From Melanopsichium pennsylvanicum (taxonomy: Eukaryota > Basidiomycota > Ustilaginomycetes > Ustilaginales): a DNA stretch of 64,000 nt. Below the pieces are notes generated by a model. That model ran no database searches. It was given only the letters and a program-made list of their open reading frames with translations, and was not told where the DNA came from. A program made the position numbers and the translations under genes. The stretch lies in contig OAPG01000006.1 of the NCBI GenBank assembly GCA_900208305.1, positions 248,001 through 312,000 on the forward strand. Reading direction: 5' to 3'. Every line of letters starts with the position of its first letter. The first letter of the stretch is position 1. Shown here piece after piece: positions 50,520 to 59,769 of the stretch.

Positions 50520-50690
50520 ATGCTGGATGTCAAGCTTCGAATGCTCCTTGTTACTGTTGCTCTTGTTGCTCCTGCTGCCGCTTCTACAGAAACTAAGATT
50601 GCTACCGCCGAGGCTGTTGCAAAGCTGCACTCCTTTGAAGACTCGGAAGAGGAGCCAAAACAGGCACATTCAAAGGCCGGACGAATTTGA
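50520..50690 (+). CDS. Possible small secreted peptide (weak candidate)
   Basis: A 56-codon frame from the ATG at 50520, with a second ATG at 50541. From the second ATG the peptide begins MLLVTVALVAPAAAST, a convincing hydrophobic signal sequence with an AAA-S cleavage-like site. A short acidic/basic tail of about 35 residues follows (TETKIATAEAVAKLH, SFEDSEEEPKQ) with no cysteine. No intron or homologue could be assigned. Hydrophobic short frames also arise by chance, and the opposite strand is open too, so this is only a candidate. Confidence 0.22.
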   Translation: MLDVKLRMLLVTVALVAPAAASTETKIATAEAVAKLHSFEDSEEEPKQAHSKAGRI

Positions 50691-50794
50691 CTGAAATGCT
50701 CGGCTGTACCACTACGACCCAGGGCGGGAAGGCAACGGGAGCTCTGCTCAAAACTTACCTTTACCGATGAAACCAGCTATTCGAGCTGTTGTTG

Positions 50795-50822
50795 GTGCTG
50801 TTGGTGCTGCTGCTGCTGCTCG
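50795..50822. repeat. TGC/TTG trinucleotide-rich run
   Basis: A run of TGC and TTG triplets with a pure (TGC)5-type core lies just before 50822, outside any supported gene. Confidence 0.6.
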
Positions 50823-51194
50823 TGAAGAGGAAGCGAAGCCAGCCCTGATTGACGGATGAGGCGGAATGATGGGCGAAAGAAACACTCTGTACGCCAGGAT
50901 AAGACTGAGTGGGAAGAGAAGCCACGCTCAGCAAGAAGCCAGAGTCAAAGCGTGAGAAAAGTGTAAAAAAAAAAGAAGGAAAAAAAAAGTTGACATGCTT
51001 CCGAACGTCCGAGTCAAACCATTTTTAAAAAAAAATTAAGAGATGAGATAATGGTGGCTTGCAGCAGGAGGTGGGGGCTGGAAAAAAAAATTGTTGGCAA
51101 TCAGCGATAACTGAACGGGTACGCTTCGCTTAGCGGTCTAAGAGAGGTGTCAAATAGGAACAGCAGCCAGCAGAAGTCTAAAAAGGTGCAAGTT

Positions 51195-51651
51195 TGTTAG
51201 TGCCCCACCAACCGTAGTCCAAAGAGTGGGCGCTCGGCCCCCCTTCCCGATTGAGCGACCGTCGCGATCGAGCCACGACCGACCCTCTCCGGATCCCTCG
51301 CAGAGGAGCGGCCGGCCTAACACGACCCTCCTACCGTCCAACCGCGGCTGGCCCCTCCGTAAGCAGAATACGGCCGTCGGCAATCTAACATTGTAGCGCC
51401 GCGGTGGGAGGTGGCCGATAGCTCTTGGACCTTACTACCCCGCCCCCGCTTGACATGAGGTTGCCTCCGGACCTCGTCGCATGTATTACTTAGTTAGCTC
51501 TATAGCAACGCAGTAGTGTGCTCTGACCCCCGACCGCCTGTGTCGCCTACGCCTACGACCTCTCCGTACCCGTAGACCCTATCCCGGCTGTAGCCGCCCA
51601 GCGGTACCTAGACCCTACGGCCTTAAAATTGAAACAGTGAAATTTTCAACA
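51195..51651. mobile_element. Candidate solo LTR (about 457 bp)
   Basis: This block is much richer in G+C than its flanks and has no long frame. It begins TGTTAG and ends CAACA, so it has the TG...CA termini with short inverted ends expected of a long terminal repeat. Internally it carries TATA-like AGCTCTATAGC near 51497. A-rich runs precede it on the left. The immediate flanks (AAGTT left, GCATG right) do not match, so no target-site duplication supports it. Orientation is uncertain because both ends fit either way. It may be a solo LTR with decayed duplication, one end of a truncated element, or another kind of repeat. No second copy is in the window. Confidence 0.42.
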
Positions 51652-52073
51652 GCATGCAGCACAGAAAAACAGTGCTTTGTGAACCAAGAGTTGGGTCAGC
51701 ATGTCCCTGTGTCCCTGCTCTCATAGTGCTGCTCAACTGCACATCTTCAAAGGCTCAATGTCAGCATGATTGCATAATTCATTGGGCTCATGACTCTGAT
51801 CAAGGCCCAATGGACCACATACAGCATAAATGGATCCAATGCAAGAACCAAGAACACCAATGGTAGACATATCACGATGGAGATCCCACGTTCGGACTTT
51901 TCTGAATCGGCGATCTCCTTTCTACGAGATTTGCGGGAGTCGGAATTTCCACAGCTTCATTTCTGCAGCGCTTTTTGTTGCTGCGCATCCTGTCGAAATT
52001 CTGCATTTGTATCCCTTGCCTCACCGAGACCATCATTCTATACTCGGACAAGGCTTATCGATGACGACACGGC

Positions 52074-52595
52074 ATGGCTAGCCATTCCAACGTCGGTGCT
52101 GCGCGCCAGCATAGCCGCATCCTTTTCGTCAAGAATCTCAACTACAACACCACAGGTGCCGATCTCTACCAAGTCTTCGGTCGATACGGCGCCATCCGCC
52201 AGATTCGACTTGGCGATGGGCAGAAGACAAAAGGCACAGCATATGTAGTGTATGAGGAGATGGCCGATGCGAAACGAGCGCTGGACAATCTGAATGGCTT
52301 CCATCTGAACGAACGATACATTGTTGGTAAGTACCGCTTGCAAGCTCGCCAGGGACGATGCGCAGATGAGGTGAATAAGCCGAGTCTGTTTGTCAATCCG
52401 AAGTAGGTGGCAAAACATACGATGCTAGATGTAAAGGAATGATTGCTGACACCAACGCGATTTCGGTTCTTGCTCTATCACGCAACAGTCCTGTACCACA
52501 TGCCTGCAAGGCTGGCAGCAAAAGCGGACCTTGCAAGAAGAGAAGCAGAGCTTGCCGAACTCAAGGCTCTGCATCAGATCACGGACGAGGCCTGA
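52074..52595 (+). CDS. SF3B6: Splicing factor 3B subunit 6 (SF3B14 / p14), two exons
   Basis: Join 52074-52326 and 52489-52595, giving 119 residues (human 125). The donor is GTAAGT at 52327 and the acceptor GCAACAG ends at 52488. Unspliced, the frame diverges after RYIVG; spliced, it reads RYIVVLYHMPARL, matching human RYLVVLYYNANR. The single RRM has RNP2 ILFVKNLNY (16-24) and RNP1 KGTAYVVY (53-60). p14 sits in the U2 snRNP SF3b complex beside the branch-site adenosine and binds SF3B1. The human residue at the adenosine, Tyr22 in RNP2, aligns with Phe18 here, a conservative change that keeps stacking ability. The C-terminal helix (LARREAELAELKALHQ) is as in the family. Confidence 0.93.
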
Positions 52596-52732
52596 AGCTT
52601 GGTCTGAATGGTCGATGATTCTATCGGCATCGAGCTTTGCCGTTTCAGCAAGCTTTCCGACTTTGGGTAGGACCTTGAACACGATCGGACTCGAACGCCT
52701 CACATAATGATCGACATCCTGGTAGAATAGCA

Positions 52733-53221
52733 ATGAGCTGCAGATCTTACATGGTTTTTCGAGCGCGCAACAGATCTGCAGCTGCGCCAAAGCTCCGGAT
52801 CGAATACCAGGGTGACCTCGACCACTGGCTCGAACGTTATACGTTGTACTTGTACCTATCAAAAAATCATGCAGTCCATTACATCCAGATATCCTCATAG
52901 CTGTCCGCCAACCTTTCCAAGATTGCCAAGTTTGCTCACCGCACCCACATCAACGTCAATGAGTCGACCAGCACTGTCAGTCTCCAGCGAATGCCAATAT
53001 TGCGCAACTCGGAGAAAAATCTGAAGATGTGGCAGAATTCGGTGCAAATCCCCGATGAGATTGTGATGTGCTTTGATAATATCGCGATTGGCTCAACGGC
53101 AATTGGTCGATCGGCTATTCAAAAATTGGATACTGCCACCGAGACGGGGCGAGCCAGATGCCGAGACTCGGGAGATTTGGTGGCCGGCAGTGTGTGCGCC
53201 TACGTAACCCCGCTTTTTTGA
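52733..53221 (+). pseudogene. Broken reading frame of unknown origin
   Basis: A plus-strand frame starting at ATG 52733 (MSCRSYMVFRARNR) runs to TAG at 52898-52900, then stays open in the same frame to 53221. The two parts read as one protein of about 161 residues with a single internal stop. Codons on both sides of the stop end mostly in C or G, as in the real genes here (for example the stretch from KLRIEYQGDLDHWL, and LSKIAKFAHRTHI after the stop). No splice pair of sensible length removes the stop in frame. I do not recognise the protein. The antisense frames look partly coding too, so strand is not certain. It may be a decayed gene or a mobile-element fragment; its position 140 bp after SF3B6 near the LTR-like block fits the latter. 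Confidence 0.35.
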
Positions 53222-53338
53222 CCTTTCTTCTCGACCTCTTCTGTGCCTTCGAACCTATGTCTCTTGCTTCATGTTCATCACCGCCGCTTTCTCAATACAT
53301 TAACTTACATTGATATCTAAGAGAAGAACACAGTCGAC
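53222..53338 (+). promoter_or_regulatory. Short promoter of the GST-like gene
   Basis: About 120 bp, T/C-rich, between the broken frame and the ATG at 53339. If the broken frame is not transcribed, the promoter may extend further left to SF3B6. Confidence 0.3.
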
Positions 53339-54397
53339 ATGGTCAGCCCTCAACCAAACAACCGAGTCATTGTCTACGGCTATGCCGCATCCCCCTTCTT
53401 CCAGAAAATCACCTACCTCCTGGCCCACTATGGGGTCGAATACACTCTAGTGGATGTACCGCCTGTCATGCCGCGTCCTATGCTCTCCAAGCTTCTTGGC
53501 ATCACCTATCGACGAATTCCTGTCGTCTTTATCGATGGTCAAGCGTTCATCGACACCACTGCTGCGTCTCTGGCTCTGGAACGCGCTTTCGGCGGCGGTT
53601 ATGGCAGCAAAAGCCTCCTTCGCCAATTCCCCACGCTTCAACTGCAGCTCGCAGTCAACTGGGCTGAAAGTGCAATCTTTCGACTTGGCGCCGGACATCT
53701 TTACAATGCGCCTCTGAACGAACACTTTGTCAAGGACAGAAAGAGCTTTATGCCAGGAAGCAGTTTCGATAGCGAAAGCATGAAGGCCAAGGTTCCTTTC
53801 GTAAGATCTCAGCTCGTAGCCAACCTTGAGGCGGTTGAAAGCCACTTTGAAACTCAGGGAAACGGTGGGAAATTTCTCTTTGGCGATTCGCCCCAGTATC
53901 TGGATTTCAGCCTGTTCACTCCGCTTAACTGGGTCCAGACGCAGCTCAGGACGGGTGAGAATTTGCTTCCCACCGTGTCTGCCAAGAAGCCCACGCAGGA
54001 CTGGAACAAGTATCCCTTCCCCAAGACTCTCACTTGGCTCGCTGCAGTGAGAGAGTACCTCGCACAGCACACTGTGAAAGCCGTCAAATTGAGTGCCGAA
54101 AACGCGGCCGAGGTGATTCACCAACAGTCAGTCAAGTCCGCATCAAAGGTGGAACAAGAAGCAAGTGTTAGCAAAGAGGATCCTCTGGTGAAAGCGGGTT
54201 GGCTGAACGGCGAGAAGGGTCAAAGGGTGAGTGTGACGCCTGTAGACACGGGTAGGGTGCCACAGGTGGGCAAATTGGTGGGATTGGATAAGGCAAGTGT
54301 GACGATCAAGGTCGAAAACGAGGTTGGCAAGGTGTTGTTGGCGACATTCCCCAGGGTTAACTTTGATATTCGTGCTGTCGATGGACCAAAGCTGTGA
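53339..54397 (+). CDS. Glutathione S-transferase-like protein with C-terminal extension
   Basis: 352 residues, ATG at 53339. The N-terminal 85 residues have the thioredoxin-like GST fold: VIVYGYAASPFFQKITYLL (strand and first helix), RRIPVVFIDGQ with the cis-proline (Pro61), and IDTTAASLALER in place of the usual glutathione-binding E-D/S pair. A helical GST C-domain covers about 100-250. The last 90 residues, after a charged linker, form a beta-rich-looking segment (VSVTPVDTGRVPQVGKLV, ASVTIKVENEVGK) not present in ordinary GSTs. SPFF, rather than a catalytic Ser or Cys at the helix start, makes classical GST activity doubtful. A role in redox or detoxification is possible, but the substrate is unknown. 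Confidence 0.75.
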   Translation: MVSPQPNNRVIVYGYAASPFFQKITYLLAHYGVEYTLVDVPPVMPRPMLSKLLGITYRRIPVVFIDGQAFIDTTAASLALERAFGGGYGSKSLLRQFPTLQLQLAVNWAESAIFRLGAGHLYNAPLNEHFVKDRKSFMPGSSFDSESMKAKVPFVRSQLVANLEAVESHFETQGNGGKFLFGDSPQYLDFSLFTPLNWVQTQLRTGENLLPTVSAKKPTQDWNKYPFPKTLTWLAAVREYLAQHTVKAVKLSAENAAEVIHQQSVKSASKVEQEASVSKEDPLVKAGWLNGEKGQRVSVTPVDTGRVPQVGKLVGLDKASVTIKVENEVGKVLLATFPRVNFDIRAVDGPKL

Positions 54398-55133
54398 TGC
54401 CACTGTCTTGATCAAACAAACTTCTGAGGAAGGGAATGAGATCAACCAAGGAAGGAAGGGTGGAAGGAAGGAAGGAACGGCGTCGAAACGCGTGGCGACT
54501 ATCTCGAAGGGCATTGCGCTGTCATGTGACCCAGTCATAATGTGCTCCGTTTTATGGAAAGTCATTTATATCTTTTAAACTTAGACTCAGAAGAGTGCGC
54601 GTCCGTATCAATCTCGGTAGACTAAGATTGTGACGGTGAGTCAAGCAATGGTCTGTGAACGTATAACGGTATTCTGTGAAGCCATGAAGGAAAACAGGAG
54701 CCTTAATCCGTCCGGCTGAGGTATGAGGCCAAAAAAGTAGCTGTGGAAAAGGACCTTATCCTCAAGCCGCACAGATCAACGCGTCTCAGAAAAATAACGG
54801 CACTACTCAGCAGTCACAGCACAATCTGTGTAACAATTAATTATTAACGGGCACGGATGCGGCGCTGGACCCTGAAAACACTTGACCTTGGTCCGTTCGC
54901 TGCACGTTGTCGCTGTGTACTGCACGGTGCAACCCATGTCTCCGCCGCTCCTCCTCGACCCGGAGCACTGCCTTATCTAGCGCGCCTACTGTACTGAAGT
55001 GACTGTCCCACATCACATCCAACTCATTGATCGTCAGCCCACCTTTATCTCCCAACACCACCACCACCATCACAGTCCACATCCACTTTCACAACCCAAA
55101 TCCTGCCCACCAACATTGCCGATACACGCCACC
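54398..55133. promoter_or_regulatory. Intergenic, GST-like gene to RNase T2
   Basis: 736 bp between genes in the same direction. GGAAGG repeats lie at about 54440-54475 in the GST 3' flank. A CAC-rich tract at about 55060-55080 lies in the RNase T2 leader. Nothing else was recognised. Confidence 0.35.
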
Positions 55134-55973
55134 ATGCTCCCCACCCTGGCACTAGCAACCACCGCCGCAATTGGCCTCGTCAATGCTGCCACTATCCCTG
55201 CCCAAGTCTCCTTCACCCTCGGCTCCAACCTCAATGCATCATCAGCACTTGATGACGCATGTCTTTCGTGCGCCACCGCACCCACTTGTCCACGCGATCC
55301 ATGCAGCACCAACACTCCCGGTGGCCTGCTCCTCTTGACGCAATTCTGGGACTATTCTCCTCCCATTGGCCCATCAGATTCTTGGACAATACACGGCCAG
55401 TGGCCAGACGCATGCTCGGGTGGATACGAATCCGACTGTGATCCCAGTCGAAACAATAACAACATTGCTGCCGTCCTACGCGCTTCCCACAACCCAAAGG
55501 CCGAAAAAACGTTGGACATAATGAACCAATACTGGCTTGCACTCAACGGTAACGATGGTCAACTTTGGTCCCACGAATGGAACAAGCACGGTACATGTGT
55601 CTCCACCCTAGCTCCCCAATGCTATGCATCTTCGAGCGAGACAAGAGAATATGTGCAAAACGAAGACATTGTCGATTTCTTCACAACGACAACAGATCTT
55701 TTTGAACAGTACAACATCTTCCAAACCCTTAAAAATGCCGGCATCGTTCCGGACAGGAACAGAAGGTACACTTTGGCTCAGCTGCAGGAAGCAACGAGGG
55801 AGAAATGGGGAAAAGAAGCAACGTTTAAATGTAGGAACGGCGCTTTGAACGAAGCTTGGATCTACTTTCACACCAAAGGCAGGTCGACAAATGCAGATAG
55901 CTTTGTCATAACAGATCCATTGAAGAGTAACAACAGATGTCCTGCTCAGGGAATCAGGTACCTCCCCAAATGA
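55134..55973 (+). CDS. Secreted ribonuclease T2
   Basis: 279 residues from the ATG at 55134; the open frame continues upstream only to a GTG. Signal peptide MLPTLALATTAAIGLVNA is cleaved about residue 18-20. Both catalytic segments are intact: CAS-I WTIHGQWP with His87, and CAS-II HEWNKHGTC with His147, Glu148, Lys151 and His152. Cysteines are numerous (for example CLSCATAPTCPRDPC near the N-terminus), consistent with family disulfides. Enzymes of this family cut single-stranded RNA through a 2',3'-cyclic phosphate, usually outside the cell or in the vacuole. Smut T2 RNases have been linked to scavenging extracellular RNA, which would fit, but this copy's role is inferred. Length is normal. 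Confidence 0.95.
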   Translation: MLPTLALATTAAIGLVNAATIPAQVSFTLGSNLNASSALDDACLSCATAPTCPRDPCSTNTPGGLLLLTQFWDYSPPIGPSDSWTIHGQWPDACSGGYESDCDPSRNNNNIAAVLRASHNPKAEKTLDIMNQYWLALNGNDGQLWSHEWNKHGTCVSTLAPQCYASSSETREYVQNEDIVDFFTTTTDLFEQYNIFQTLKNAGIVPDRNRRYTLAQLQEATREKWGKEATFKCRNGALNEAWIYFHTKGRSTNADSFVITDPLKSNNRCPAQGIRYLPK

Positions 55974-56326
55974 AGCAGAGAACAGGGGGAAAAACATTCC
56001 CCTCACTTTTATCGCATTTCCAATAGCTCACCACCACACATTCGCACATATTTCTCAGGAACGTAATTTACATAATCGCACGATTTTCATCATAACCACA
56101 CCCACGCACACAAAAGTCATCAACTGATAACGATACGGATACAAATACATTTTGGCATTGCGAGATGAGAGTGTGGTGCGTGTTTCTGTGAGGAGGGGTA
56201 TACTTTTACGAAGCTGTGTAGAGATGATGATTTTTTGTTTTGTTCGATGACCTTGTTGTTTTCGAGCAAGTCAAAAGATGGGGATTTTTATTTTTAATTT
56301 TAATTTTAATTTTAATTTTATTTGTC
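55974..56326. other. Intergenic, convergent ends of RNase T2 and VPS33
   Basis: 353 bp, AT-rich, with a (TTTTAA)4-type run at about 56290-56320. It is presumably the 3' untranslated regions of both genes. Confidence 0.45.
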
Positions 56327-59003
56327 TTACTGAAGATCTTGGATCATCTGATTCCCATTGATGGTGTTGGTAGTAGCGGCGACGAACCTCCTATTTTTTG
56401 TCTGACTGTTCATGAACCTCAATGCTGCCAATTCTGTATACGTAACACCTCCCAAGAAAAAAACGAGTGTTGTCGTCACTGCGTCTGCATCACTTGGAGC
56501 ATGTAGCAATGTTGTTCCTCCTGCCTGTATGCTACCATGATCGGTACCAGTGGTGGTGGTGAAGGTTGAAATCGATCCTGATTGAATCTCATCAAATGTT
56601 GGACCGGCAAGTTGGTTGACCGCATCCTCGAACCCACGCCAACCGACGATCGGATGCGCACGAGGTTTCGCCATCCTAACCGGTCGAGCATGATCGGAGC
56701 GCGAAGGATCAAGCAAAGCTTCCTTCTGCGCTACAGCTTGTACGAGACGGATGGATAAAGGTGCGTACCCTGAGTAAACGTATGAAATATCCGCTGGTGC
56801 CCTTTCATCAACATCATCATTGATAAGTCGAAGCGATCTCCTCACACTTGCAAATCCTCCTTTACCTCCTTCCTCCGCATTCCCTTCCTCCCGCAACACC
56901 GTATTGCTCGAAGAGTTGCCACCTCCAACTACACTCGACAGCAAACCTCCACCAACACCACCACTACTCGCACTACCGGTTGCAACATTTGCAGCTTTGG
57001 TGAGCAATCCAGTCTTTTGCAATCGTAGCAACAGAGGCAGATGTTCATACCCGTACGTTTGCAGAATCTCTCTCTTGACGAATTCCAGATTTTTCGCCTT
57101 GATCCCACCTCCCACACTCCCCAACCCTACAACGCTGGTCAGACACAGTAACCTCAACACGCTAATCAAATCCCTCTCTTCATTCACCATATCCTCAATC
57201 GCCTGATACTGCGTCGTCAAGTCGATGCCTGCCACACTGTTCTGCTGTACCTCCAACATGCGATTGAATTCTTCCCTCGCGGTCCACTCCATGATCCGCT
57301 CGGTTAGACCCGTGTGCAACCTCAGACAAGCATGCTCACTCTGCAATCCACCCAATTTTCCCACAAACGCGCGGATCTGAGATACCGTCTTTGCTTGATG
57401 TCGTCCTTCATAGTCCGAATTTAATCGCCGAGCCGCTCGATGCAGACGATCACCAACAACGGCAAAATTGAGATTGCGAATCTCAGCAAAGAGGAGATCG
57501 GTAGATGCGTCCAGACGGTGCTTGCGTTTCTTTGGGGTGGAAGTGAGTTGGAGAGGTGTACCGCTACCAGACGCATGGGGTTGATGTGATCCAACGCCAG
57601 CAGCATTTTGGCTCTGACCCGTTAGAAGCGAAGGATCCACCTCAACGTGACCGCTGGAGATGCCTACCACTTCGTCCACCAGGCCTTCGTAGGTGAGTTG
57701 AGTGCAAAGTGGGGTAGCATAGTCGACGGAGCGATCGATGATGATGAGCGAATCAACGAGTGCGCTTGGAGTCGTAAGCGCTGGGCTCGAGGGATCCGAA
57801 GCCAGATGTTCACGACGTTGTCGAATTAAAAGATCAGCCAATCGACGGGCAAGAGCACCTTTGCCGAGGATGCGAGGGAAGAGACCATAGGCGTGCTGAA
57901 GAGTCATGAGAGCCTGAGCAGATCGGAAGATGGGGGTGTGATCTCCGTCGCAGTAGATCTTCTTCCATGCAGCCTCGTCTTCGAGGCTGATCAAGTCGTT
58001 GTCCAACGGCACGAATTCAAGTCCGAAATCAAGGAGCGACACGTCAGAGAGAACAGCTTCCTGATCGAGAAATTGAAGGCACGGTTCGGTCCTGTGCGGG
58101 ACGAACGAGATGGTGTAGGTGTGCTGCAATGGCGACGTAGGACGCACATTTCGATCGGCGCGGAGGTGTTCTAGACGATGCCATCCGAGCAGCAAGAAGA
58201 GGAGCAAAAAGTGTCAGTCGCTGCTGTCCATTGTGGCTGCAAAAAGTCGTATTCACATTAGTGGATGTAGAGGGTGCACAGAAGATGGGAAAGCAAATGC
58301 AGCAAAGATGGGAAAAATGTCGCCTCCCGGCACAACCCAGCATCTGTGGAAGCGTAAAGCAGAGCAGGGTTGTTGTAGGAAGGGGTCTTCGTTGGGAGCA
58401 TCCTTGTCAGGAAGATCTCCTTGTTCTTTGGACATTGACTGACCGCATGCCTATCGTTGAAGAAATCTAGTAGGCTCGGCTAATTTAGTCCAGGCAATGG
58501 AGGGGGCCGGGCAAAGGGAAAGGAAGAAGGGGAAGAACAAACGTACCAGCAATGGCTTTCATCCACTTGATCTCTGGTCGGCAAATGTAGACGATCGACT
58601 TTGTGGGGGCGTTGACGCTCTTGAGGCCTGCCTTTGATGATGCTTGTGGGTGCGTAGCATCGTTCTTGGAGACAAATGCAGGGGAGGCGGGTTCGAGCCA
58701 GAACATTTTCTCGACGCCATGCTGCTTTAAACTCGAAACATCGGCGACAAGACCCAGAGGACCGGCCAAGATGGGATCGAGCATGAGCGTCTTTGCCTCT
58801 TTGATGGTGTCAAGGATAGACATGAGACCTCTGCGCGCAAGATCGGTGAGGATGCGGGTGTCGAGACCGTCCCATGCTTCTGGGATGGGCTGAGGCGTGG
58901 CTGGACGGGCACTCGCGCTGGATGAAGCTGTGGTGGCGTTGGTGCTAGCAGCCGGGGCACCATCAGGAGCAGCCTGACGCGTAGCCGTAGCTGCTGAAGC
59001 CAT
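56327..59003 (-). CDS. VPS33: Vps33, Sec1/Munc18 subunit of HOPS/CORVET, two exons
   Basis: Join (minus) 59003-58547 and 58170-56327, giving 766 residues. The donor is GTACGT after KAIAG; the acceptor is GTCTAG ending at 58171. An earlier AG would hit a TGA, while the chosen one gives KAIA-EHLRADR, which matches the family's IIAE. The intron is 376 bp, long for this genome. Exon 1 has IVYICRPEIKWMKAI. Exon 2 has the Vps33 hallmark IIDRSVDYATPLCTQLTYEGLVDE and LMTLQHAYGLFPRILGKG. The first 40 residues are Ala/Ser/Thr-rich and not conserved. A Gly/Ser-rich insertion at about 550-600 lies in domain 3. Vps33 binds SNAREs so that HOPS and CORVET can drive fusion at endosomes and vacuole. It is divergent from CysRS. 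Confidence 0.93.
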
Positions 59004-59769
59004 GGTGTTGAAGGTACCACGGCTAGAAGCCGAATCAAGGTCGTGTCGTACGCTGCCTCCTCCCGCGTGCAATGACCGTGAACACCGGAGATGGATTCGG
59101 TCGGGGCAAGATGTTGAAAGGTGATCGCGGGAGGAGCAGATGGGGGAAAAGGAAGAAGAGGTGATGGGAAGTCGAGTCTCCTTTTCTAGAGTAGGATTCT
59201 TCGGCAAAGACGAGCTCTGCGGACGGACGTGGCGAGGAAACGAAGAGGTGAGGACGTCACATATGATTGGGTCAAAGGATAGACTCTATGAACTACCAAT
59301 CACAATCACCATCATCATCATGTCGCACAAAATCAATTTGACCGGGCAAAAGCGATCAGAAGTCAAATTGGGCTTGTGCGAATGTGAATCTGGAAAGAGT
59401 CGATTTTCAATCGGCGATTTGATCATATCCTGACTCGTGTTGAAGCGTACAATGCCGACTTCCGAGTCAATTTCAGGATACTGTGGGAGATACGCTCGCT
59501 CTTCTTGTCAACTTGGAAGCGGGCACATATCCATCATAACCATTATCATCAAAGTCTTGCTTTCAATTGGCTCTTTGGGTTCCAAACATCGTCGCATGTC
59601 GGTATATAGATCCGGCCCGCTACATTTGCCCTTGTTCGTTTCTTCAATCTCTTTTCTTCCTCTTCAGCTCATCTCTCCGTCAGCCGCTGCTCCGTCAATT
59701 CGACTCAGTCAACGCTCTTGCCTTGCCCCGATCCGAGAGCTCAGCTGCGCTAGCAAATCCATTCTTATC
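59004..59769. promoter_or_regulatory. Divergent promoter, VPS33 / cysteinyl-tRNA synthetase
   Basis: About 770 bp between opposed starts. CysRS's frame is open through most of the right part; ATG at 59596, if used, would make 59596-59769 coding. Nothing else was recognised. Confidence 0.4.

Larger units (their letters stand above)
50114..52073. other. Intergenic region with low-complexity DNA and an LTR-like block
   Basis: About 2 kb upstream of SF3B6. It holds a possible small secreted peptide frame (50520-50690), a TGC-rich run at about 50795-50822, three A-runs at about 50965-51090, and then a GC-rich block with LTR-like ends (51195-51651). Past that is a 70-codon frame (51654-51866) of unknown nature. 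The DNA character differs from ordinary promoters in this window. Confidence 0.45.

Noticed and set aside
52670..52720. GTTCGAGTCC on the minus strand, like a tRNA B box
   Set aside because: The flanking bases do not form a T-stem or acceptor stem and no A box sits at the right distance.
54999..55133. 45-codon extension of RNase T2
   Set aside because: It begins at GTG, is His/Pro-rich leader sequence, and would bury the signal peptide.
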